Source of the DNA: SMAG-U1939 sp036376595
GTDB lineage: Bacteria; Chloroflexota; Ktedonobacteria; Ktedonobacterales; JADMIN01
DNA length: 10,626 nucleotides
Direction: 5' to 3'
NCBI GenBank assembly: GCA_036376595.1
Contig: DASVAA010000187.1
Span: forward strand, 1 to 10,626
The position numbers and the translations under genes were made by a program. Under the pieces are notes generated by a model. It saw only the letters and a program-made list of their open reading frames with translations. It was not told the origin of the DNA and ran no database searches. Below are positions 1 through 4,613 of this stretch, piece by piece (the first letter of the stretch is position 1; each line of letters begins with the position of its first letter).

Positions 1-324
1 CGGCTGATCGTCGAGGCGGCCAATGGTCCCACCACGCCCCAGGCCGACAAGATCCTCTACGAGCGCGGCGTGAAGGTGGTCCCCGACATCCTCGCCAACG
101 CGGCTGGCGTGACGGTAAGCTACTTCGAGTGGGTGCAAGACCTGCAAAGCTTCTTCTGGACACCCGAGGAGGTCAACGACAAGTTGATGCACGTGATGGA
201 CCAAGCCTACCAAGACGTAGCGCGCATTGCCCACGACCAGGAGACCTACATGCGCGTCGCGGCCACCATGCTGGCGGTCCGGCGCGTTGCCGAGGCCACA
301 CACCTGCGCGGGATTTACCCGTAG
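1..324 (+). CDS. gdhA: Glutamate dehydrogenase, C-terminal part (5' end outside window)
   Basis: This is the final 107 codons of a Glu/Leu/Phe/Val-type dehydrogenase, open at the left edge and ending in TAG at 322-324. The enzyme interconverts glutamate with 2-oxoglutarate and ammonia in the cytoplasm. The visible part covers the end of the Rossmann nucleotide-binding domain (EAANGPTTPQAD, then VVPDILANAAGVTVSYFEW) and the closing helices with QDLQSFFW, which are highly typical of glutamate dehydrogenases. The usual NAGGVTVS reads NAAGVTVS here, a mild substitution. The fragment cannot show whether NAD or NADP is used, because the cofactor-selecting loop lies upstream; gdhA is used in the generic sense. 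A hairpin terminator follows about 24 bases after the stop, so it is the last gene of its transcript. A branched-chain or phenylalanine dehydrogenase is less likely given the FEWVQDLQSFFW ending. Confidence 0.93.
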   Translation, partial: RLIVEAANGPTTPQADKILYERGVKVVPDILANAAGVTVSYFEWVQDLQSFFWTPEEVNDKLMHVMDQAYQDVARIAHDQETYMRVAATMLAVRRVAEATHLRGIYP

Positions 325-347
325 TCAGGAGATATTCCCACGTTCAG

Positions 348-380
348 GCCCCTTCGTCATGCCGGCGAGGGGGCGTTTTC
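348..380 (+). terminator. Rho-independent terminator of the glutamate dehydrogenase gene
   Basis: GCCCCTTCG (348-356) pairs with CGAGGGGGC (366-374) as a 9-bp stem with one T-G wobble and a 9-base loop, followed by GTTTTC. The T run touches the stop codon (379-381) of the convergent PIN-domain gene. The hairpin could therefore also slow transcription arriving from the other side, although no T run follows it on the minus strand. Confidence 0.75.
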
Positions 381-797
381 ACATCAGAGCGGCGCGGTCG
401 AGCAGCATCACCGAGAAACCGGGCACGCGCCCAAAATCGCCGTCGAGCGTCACCACCGCCAGGCCGTGCTCCATAGCCGTGGCGGCGATCAGCGTGTCTA
501 CATCGCCGATCAGCCCTGGCCCAACGGGCTTACGCATCGCTCGGCGCAAGTCAGCATAACGCTCGAGGATGTCGTAGGTGAGGTCATACGCGCGAACGCG
601 CCGCAGCAGCGCTCGGAGCAGCACCTTGCGCTGCGGGAAGCTCGGCAAACTTTTGAAGAATTCAATAGCCTCGCCATAGTTGAGAACGCTTGTCGAGGCT
701 TCATCTGCGTCGATCCAGGGCTGCAAGAGCGACACGGCACCGCGCCGCCCCGCAGATAAGCGGTGAGCAGAGCCGTATCGAGAAGGTAGCGCCTCAT
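379..797 (-). pseudogene. PIN-domain (VapC-like) toxin gene, frameshifted near its 5' end
   Basis: Two minus-strand frames together make one PIN-domain ribonuclease of about 139 residues. The first starts at ATG 797-795 and reads MRRYLLDTALLTAYLRGG, the usual PIN opening with the first catalytic aspartate (D7). The second, open from about 735 down to TGA at 379-381, reads VSLLQPWIDADEA, then LNYGEAIEFF with the conserved glutamate, GLIGDVDTLIAATAMEHG with the acidic D-x-D, and VVTLDGDFGRVPG. The frame changes between about 752 and 735, equivalent to one missing or two extra bases. The ATG overlaps the antitoxin stop as ATGA, the translational coupling typical of type II toxin-antitoxin operons. 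PIN toxins of this kind cut RNA. As written, translation from the ATG loses three of the four acidic residues, so the product should be inactive. A sequencing error is an equally good explanation. Confidence 0.85.
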
Positions 798-1033
798 TCT
801 TCATCCAGCCAGCCAAGTTGTTCGTCCATTGGTGGAGTCGGCGGCACCTCACGGCGCATGCGGAGGAGCGTCTCCACCATATCGTCGGGCAGATCCGGCA
901 TCGATCCTGCCAGGTTTGCGGCTGCCGTTTCAAGCGGCTCAGTATTCTCCTCGATGATCGCGGCGATCTCTTCCTGCACATCAGGCGGCAACTCCTCAAC
1001 ATGTTCCAGCGCCCGTTGCAATCGCTCGATCAT
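794..1033 (-). CDS. Antitoxin-like small protein paired with the PIN toxin
   Basis: This 79-residue acidic protein lies directly upstream of the PIN-domain gene and shares ATGA with it (stop 796-794, next start 797-795). It begins MIERLQRALEHVEELPPDVQ and is mostly predicted helix in its first half, followed by an acidic, proline-containing tail (REVPPTPPMDEQLGWLDEE). That matches small antitoxins that neutralise a PIN nuclease by wrapping around it. I see no clear ribbon-helix-helix or AbrB motif, so the VapB label is avoided. The start was chosen because GGAG lies 8 bases upstream; an in-frame ATG at 1063 would add ten residues but has only a weak AAAG before it. The frame is intact, unlike that of its partner. 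The antitoxin role rests on position, size and coupling. Confidence 0.72.
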   Translation of the reverse strand: MIERLQRALEHVEELPPDVQEEIAAIIEENTEPLETAAANLAGSMPDLPDDMVETLLRMRREVPPTPPMDEQLGWLDEE

Positions 1034-1079
1034 CTCGTCTGCTCCGTGTAGATGTGTGCCCATCTTTAGCCGATGCCGT

Positions 1080-1085
1080 AGTATA
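1080..1085 (-). promoter_or_regulatory. Possible -10 box for the antitoxin/toxin pair
   Basis: Read on the minus strand, TATACT (1085-1080) lies about 47 bases before the antitoxin start, in the 88-base gap after the SRPBCC gene. The same hexamer occurs before the SRPBCC gene and before dxs. No convincing -35 box is seen at the right distance. Confidence 0.35.
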
Positions 1086-1121
1086 TCACCCCAGCCGCTG
1101 GATTGCTCTGACTCGCCACCC

Positions 1122-1596
1122 TCATGCGCCCGTCTCTGCCTGTAGCGCCTCGCCCAGCCGCGGCAGGAAGTGCCGCCAGCCGTCGAGGTGGTGCTGGCGC
1201 GCCTCACGGTCTTCGGGCGTGCCGGCGTACGCGCCATGGGTGAGGGTCAGGCGCGTGCCAGGGTCCGCGTCGGGACCTACGGGCAGCGGCTCGAAACCGA
1301 GCGTGACCTAGCTTGGGAAGGGATTCCTCCGGCTCACCGTCCCAGGCCCAGGTGAACGCCAGCAGCCACCCAGGATCGACAGCGGTGTAGCGGCCGCGCA
1401 GATGAAAGCCCTGCTCCGGCCAGGCGAGGTGATACGCGCCTCCGTCACGCACATCCGTCTCGGCCTTGCGCGGCCACCAGCGCACCAGCAACCCTGGCTC
1501 CGTCCAGTACGCCCACATGCGCTCCGGCTCCACGCCCAGATATTCCGCAACCAGTGTCAGCACGTCCGGCTGCCCCGCACGCTCCGTGATCTCCAT
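1122..1596 (-). pseudogene. SRPBCC/AHSA1-family (START-like) protein, one-base frameshift
   Basis: Reading from ATG 1596-1594, the first 96 codons give an AHSA1-type domain: LTLVAEYLGVEPERMWAYWT, LLVRWWPRKAETDV, GGAYHLAWPEQGFHLRGRYT and DPGWLLAFTWAWDGEPEE. After SLPKL the frame is lost, but one base over it continues as VTLGFEPLPVG, RLTLTHGAYAG and HHLDGWRHFLPRLGEAL, the closing strand and long C-terminal helix of the fold, to TGA at 1124-1122. Removing one G of the GG at 1307-1308 joins the halves into 157 residues, the normal family length. A GGAGG ribosome-binding site lies at 1608-1604. Such proteins have a helix-grip hydrophobic cavity; the specific ligand is not predictable. The unrepaired reading yields an unrelated arginine-rich tail. 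It is either a young pseudogene or a sequencing error. Confidence 0.85.
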
Positions 1597-1653
1597 CGCG
1601 ACACCTCCATGACATCCGTCCGGTGTGAACGCATCGCCACCTGCTCTGCCTTC

Positions 1654-1659
1654 AGTATA
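1654..1659 (-). promoter_or_regulatory. Possible -10 box for the SRPBCC gene
   Basis: TATACT on the minus strand (1659-1654) precedes the SRPBCC start by about 58 bases. TAGATG (1681-1676) at a 16-base spacing is a weak -35 candidate, with three of six matches to TTGACA. The site sits in the 189-base divergent region shared with the XRE-cyclase gene. Confidence 0.4.
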
Positions 1660-1710
1660 CCGAACACCCGTTCTCCATCTAGAGCTGCCGCGAACCAGTG
1701 CGCAGATGCG

Positions 1711-1719
1711 TGCTATGAT
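1711..1719 (+). promoter_or_regulatory. Possible extended -10 promoter of the XRE-cyclase gene
   Basis: TGC followed by TATGAT (1714-1719) has the TGn-TATnAT form of an extended -10 element, which can work without a -35 box; none is evident. It would give a leader of about 60 bases before ATG 1786. It lies about 55 bases from the oppositely directed TATACT at 1659, so the two divergent promoters could share a regulator. Confidence 0.4.
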
Positions 1720-1785
1720 GGTCGCGGAGTGAGAGTCGCACCACTCTGCCAGCCACCCAGACCCGGCAACGAGGAGGATCCCGAC

Positions 1786-2706
1786 ATGCCTGGACCGATC
1801 CCGATGCCGTTTCGCCCCTTCGGCGAGACGCTGCGCTACTACCGCACGCTCCATGGCCTGTCGATCGAGCAGACGGCGGCGGCCGCCGGCATCTCGCCAG
1901 CCGGCATCAGTGCGCTGGAAAGCGGCGTCAAAGGTCCCCCACCGCCGAAGCAGGTCGTCGTCCGGCTGGCCGATCTCTTTCAGCTCAAGGGTGAGGACCG
2001 CGACACGTTCGTCGAGGGAGGCTCGTGGGACGCGCAGTTCCTCGGCTCCTTCGCCAGCGTGGTCAATGATAAGGCACGTAAGACGCTCGCGAAGCTGGGG
2101 TTGGTAGATGGCAAGGAGGCACAGTCGCCCCCCCCGCCGGCTGCGATCCTGGTCTTCCTGATCGCCGATGTGCGAGGCTACACACACTTCACACAAGAGG
2201 CCGGCGACGCCGAAGCGGCGCGGCTGGCGGCCAAGTTCGCGGCCATTGCGCGCGGCGCGGTGGAGGAGCGTGACGGCCGGCTGATCGAGCTGCGCGGCGA
2301 TGAGGCACTGGCGGTCTTTGCCTCCGCGCGCCGGGCGATCGATGCGGCGGCGGTGATGCAGGCGCGCTTCGTCGAGGCGACGCGAGCTGACCCCGAGCTG
2401 CCACTGCCGGTGGGCATCGGGCTGGATGTGGGCGAGGCGGTGCCACTGGAGGATGGCTATCGCGGGGCAGCGCTCAACCGCGCGGCACGGCTTTGCTCGC
2501 TGGCGGGTGCGGGCGAGATTCTGATTACCACCGGTCTGGCGTACCTCGCGCCCAAAGTCGAGGGGCTTGCCTATCTCGATCGCGGCAGCGTTGCGCTCAA
2601 GGGCTTCGATGTGCCAGCGGCGCTGCTCGCGGTAGCGCCCGCAGACGTCGAAGCGGAGCCTGCGGCGTCTGCGCAGGCGCCGCAGATCGAGCCGCCGGCA
2701 GAATGA
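1786..2706 (+). CDS. XRE-type helix-turn-helix fused to a class III nucleotide cyclase-homology domain
   Basis: This 306-residue protein has two recognisable halves. Residues about 11-68 form an XRE/Cro-type helix-turn-helix (FGETLRYYRTLHGLSIEQTA, AGISPAGISALESG, RLADLF), expected to bind DNA. Residues about 118-255 are a class III adenylate/guanylate cyclase-homology domain: FLIADVRGYTHFTQ with metal-binding D128, LRGDEALAVF with the second metal aspartate D172, and GAALNRAARL with N231 and R235, which stabilise the transition state in active cyclases. The usual substrate-selecting Lys and Asp positions appear to be E168 and G224. The C-terminal 25 residues are Ala/Pro/Glu-rich. No membrane segment is present. 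The start has GAGGAGG at 1771-1777, 8 bases upstream; the frame stays open back to 1402, but that stretch overlaps the antisense SRPBCC gene and reads as non-protein. It may be a transcription regulator that senses a nucleotide, or a soluble cyclase. Confidence 0.87.
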   Translation: MPGPIPMPFRPFGETLRYYRTLHGLSIEQTAAAAGISPAGISALESGVKGPPPPKQVVVRLADLFQLKGEDRDTFVEGGSWDAQFLGSFASVVNDKARKTLAKLGLVDGKEAQSPPPPAAILVFLIADVRGYTHFTQEAGDAEAARLAAKFAAIARGAVEERDGRLIELRGDEALAVFASARRAIDAAAVMQARFVEATRADPELPLPVGIGLDVGEAVPLEDGYRGAALNRAARLCSLAGAGEILITTGLAYLAPKVEGLAYLDRGSVALKGFDVPAALLAVAPADVEAEPAASAQAPQIEPPAE

Positions 2707-2711
2707 GGGGT

Positions 2712-2770
2712 CCTCGCCCTCAGGTCCCAGAGGCGACGCGGGCGTCGCCACTACAGGTTGCGGGGCGAGG
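2712..2770 (+). other. Nested GC-rich inverted repeats between the cyclase and tyrA genes
   Basis: CCTCGCCC (2712-2719) pairs with GGGCGAGG (2763-2770), enclosing a perfect 7-bp hairpin GGCGACG/CGTCGCC (2732-2738 and 2743-2749) with a CGGG loop. It begins six bases after the cyclase stop. No T run follows, so it is not a standard rho-independent terminator. It could protect the upstream mRNA's 3' end or form part of the tyrA leader. A further small hairpin (CGCGG 2804-2808, CCGCG 2819-2823) lies nearer tyrA. No T-box sequence was found. Confidence 0.5.
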
Positions 2771-2857
2771 GGCCTAAGAGGGAACTGAGAACACGGAAGT
2801 CGTCGCGGAAGCAAGCTCCCGCGGAGTTCGCGGCGAGGAAGAGCAGGGGCATCCACT

Positions 2858-3754
2858 TTGGGCGAGCGGTTCAGGCGCATAGCGATCCTGGGGTTAGGGC
2901 TGATCGGCGGCTCGGTGGCACTCGCCCTACGCAAGCGAGGGCAGGTTGAGGAGGTCGCGGGCTATGATCCGCTGCCTGGCCGTGCCGAACGCGCCCGCCA
3001 GCGTGATGCCATCACGCAAGCAGCAGCGTCGCCACAAGAAGCGGTGCGTGGGGCGGAGCTGGTGGTGCTGGCGGCACCCGTGGGCGCGATGCGTCCGCTC
3101 CTGGCAGCCATCGCCCCGGCGCTCGATCCCGCGGCGCTCGTCACCGACACCGGCAGCGTCAAGCGCCCAGTCTGTGCGGCGGCGGCCGAATTGCTGCCCA
3201 ACCCCTCACGCTTCGTCGGCGGGCACCCGATGGCAGGCCGCGAGCAGGCGGGCATCGAGGCAGCCGATGTGGCGCTGTTCGAGGGTGCGGTCTGGTGCCT
3301 GACGCCAGATCGCACGACCGGCGGCGCAGCACTCGCTCGCGTCGAGGCGCTGGTCCTGGCGCTCGGCGCGGAACCACACACGCTGGATGTGGAGCAGCAC
3401 GACGCCCTGGTCGCCGGTATCAGCCACCTGCCGCTCGCTGCTGCTGCCGCGCTTGTCGCCACCGTCGTCGCCCACCCCAGCGGTGCCGAGGCGCTGCAAT
3501 TGGCGGCGGGCGGATTCCGCGATACGACGCGCATTGCCTCTGGCAGCCCGATTATGGCGCGCGACGTGCTGCTGGCGAACGCCGACAACGTCACCGCCTG
3601 GCTCGATCGGTATATCGCGGAGCTGGCCCATCTGCGGGCGCTGGTCGCGAGCGGCGACGCGGAAGGTATCGAGCGCGCATTTGCCACCGCAGGAGATGCT
3701 CGCGACGCCTGGCTGGCCCAGCGCTCCAACACCAAGCGGCCTCACACGCCGTAA
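2858..3754 (+). CDS. tyrA: Prephenate dehydrogenase
   Basis: This 298-residue cytoplasmic enzyme of tyrosine biosynthesis oxidatively decarboxylates prephenate (or dehydrogenates arogenate) to the tyrosine precursor, using NAD(P). The N-terminal Rossmann domain is plain: IAILGLGLIGGSVALAL (residues 8-24) holds the glycine motif, and the acidic D37 in AGYDPLP after the second strand favours NAD. The family hallmarks TDTGSVK (96-102), GGHPMAG (121-127), EQHDALVAGISHLP (179-192) and GGFRDTTRIASGSP (218-231) are all present, including H123 and H190. The length fits a stand-alone enzyme with no chorismate mutase or ACT domain visible. Translation starts at TTG, with AGGGG at 2845-2849 eight bases upstream; no better in-frame ATG precedes the Rossmann motif. 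It stands alone, between a structured leader and a terminator, with no other aromatic-pathway gene alongside. Arogenate preference cannot be excluded. Confidence 0.94.
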   Translation: MGERFRRIAILGLGLIGGSVALALRKRGQVEEVAGYDPLPGRAERARQRDAITQAAASPQEAVRGAELVVLAAPVGAMRPLLAAIAPALDPAALVTDTGSVKRPVCAAAAELLPNPSRFVGGHPMAGREQAGIEAADVALFEGAVWCLTPDRTTGGAALARVEALVLALGAEPHTLDVEQHDALVAGISHLPLAAAAALVATVVAHPSGAEALQLAAGGFRDTTRIASGSPIMARDVLLANADNVTAWLDRYIAELAHLRALVASGDAEGIERAFATAGDARDAWLAQRSNTKRPHTP

Positions 3755-3794
3755 AGGTCATCGAGACGCTATCGGGCATTCGTCGGCAGCACCT

Positions 3795-3841
3795 AACAGG
3801 TGAGTACGCCGCGCGACGACTCACACCTGTTCTTCCCCCTT
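3795..3841 (+). terminator. Terminator after tyrA
   Basis: AACAGGTG (3795-3802) pairs with CACCTGTT (3824-3831). A further AGT/ACT pairing continues inside after a two-base bulge, and TTCTTCCCCCTT follows the stem. It lies about 40 bases beyond the tyrA stop and just before a new promoter, so it cleanly separates the two units. Confidence 0.65.
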
Positions 3842-3844
3842 CGC

Positions 3845-3874
3845 TTGCCGCGACGCTGGGCGGATCGCTACAAT
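3845..3874 (+). promoter_or_regulatory. Sigma70-type promoter of the 125-residue gene
   Basis: TTGCCG (3845-3850) and TACAAT (3869-3874) are separated by 18 bases, matching the -35 consensus at four of six and the -10 at five of six positions. Transcription would begin near 3881, giving a leader of about 50 bases. Confidence 0.6.
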
Positions 3875-3929
3875 CCAGGCGTGTCGCGGCCCATCACGGC
3901 ACAGGCGGGATCGCGGAGGAGGCCAGCGC

Positions 3930-4307
3930 ATGGATCTTCACGACGTCGAGCAGATCACCGATCTCTTCGCCCGGCTCGCCGCCGCCGCTAAGGACGATCC
4001 CCGGCTCGCGGCGCAGGTGCGCGACGCGCTCGCCGAAAGTGGGCTGCTGGCGATTTTCGGCTCCGGCGAATCGCTCGATGTGGTGGATCTGCTGGATGCG
4101 GGCGGCGAGGATGCCCTCCGCGCGCGCCTGGAGCAGATGACACTCTCCGAGCTGAAGAGCATCGTCGCCGTGCGCGGCTACGATGCCGACAAAGAGACCG
4201 CGCGCTGGCGCAGCCCCAAGAAATTCGTCGAACTCATTGTGGAGAGGGCCGCTGCGCAGCTCGAAAAGGAAGTGGCGCAATCGTCGGGCGCCTCGTGGAT
4301 GCTCTGA
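3930..4307 (+). CDS. Unrecognised 125-residue protein with a possible SAP/Rho-N-like C-terminal helical motif
   Basis: I do not recognise this gene by name. It is a small, soluble, largely helical protein with no signal peptide or membrane segment. Residues 1-45 are an amphipathic helical stretch (VEQITDLFARLAAAAKDDP) rich in acidic residues, and 50-70 continue as a second (VVDLLDAGGEDALRARLEQM). Residues 71-108 read TLSELKSIVAVRGYD, then SPKKFVELIVERA. The spacing of leucines, the RGYD turn and the K-K-F-V-E-L-I helix resemble the helix-extended-helix pattern of SAP or Rho N-terminal nucleic-acid-binding motifs, but this is a visual likeness only. The start is well supported: GGAGGAGG at 3915-3922 lies seven bases upstream, and a good promoter sits about 55 bases before it. 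It stands alone, between tyrA and dxs. Confidence 0.8.
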   Translation: MDLHDVEQITDLFARLAAAAKDDPRLAAQVRDALAESGLLAIFGSGESLDVVDLLDAGGEDALRARLEQMTLSELKSIVAVRGYDADKETARWRSPKKFVELIVERAAAQLEKEVAQSSGASWML

Positions 4308-4613
4308 CGTGGACCCTCCACGGCGCATTGTGCACTCGCGTGCGGCACTCGCGCCATACAGGTGCGAGACACCGTGTGCGATGATGTTTGATGCGCGTGC
4401 GGTCAAGAGTTATACTCTGCATCGAAGTCCCCGCAGGCACTCCGGGAGCGCCACGATGAGGCGGCGCCTACAACCGCATCGCGGCCCGCGTGCGTATGAC
4501 TCTGTGGGCGGCCGCGACGCCCGCATTCATCACGCTATCTGCTTTTCACACGTCGTGTCGGCGAGCCGGGGGATACTCTGGCAGCGGTGAGGCACGGAGG
4601 AGCAAACGACCTC
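4308..4613 (+). other. Gene-free interval upstream of dxs
   Basis: These 306 bases hold no credible gene. A short perfect hairpin CGTGGA-CCC-TCCACG (4308-4322) starts right after the upstream stop but lacks a T run. GCACTCGCG occurs twice as a direct repeat (4332-4340 and 4345-4353, period 13). The dxs promoter follows at 4388-4416, then a leader of about 190 bases with small inverted repeats (GGGCG/CGCCC at 4506-4522; ACACG-T-CGTGT at 4548-4558). I saw no thiamine-pyrophosphate riboswitch core, although the gene product uses that cofactor. Confidence 0.55.
4388..4416 (+). promoter_or_regulatory. dxs: Sigma70-type promoter of dxs
   Basis: TTGATG (4388-4393) and TATACT (4411-4416) are spaced by exactly 17 bases, with four of six and five of six consensus matches. 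A transcript from about 4423 would carry a leader of some 190 bases. This is the best-formed promoter in the window. Confidence 0.65.

Noticed and set aside
1402..1785. N-terminal extension of the XRE-cyclase protein from an upstream in-frame ATG
   Set aside because: The stretch overlaps the antisense SRPBCC gene, reads as non-protein, and would bypass the strong GAGGAGG site before ATG 1786.
1204..2934. 576-codon open frame on the minus strand opposite the XRE-cyclase gene
   Set aside because: Apart from the SRPBCC part (up to 1596), the translation is arginine-rich low-complexity sequence, and the plus strand holds clear domains. It is a GC-driven shadow; only the SRPBCC portion is real.
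2962..3735. 257-codon minus-strand open frame inside tyrA
   Set aside because: Its Ser/Ala-rich translation has no domain, and tyrA on the plus strand is certain.
4308..4322. Hairpin directly after the 125-residue gene as a terminator
   Set aside because: The stem is only 6 bp and no T run follows, so it is mentioned within the interval but not called as a terminator.
4423..4613. Possible thiamine-pyrophosphate riboswitch in the dxs leader
   Set aside because: The conserved core sequences of that riboswitch are not present, and dxs is not usually under it.
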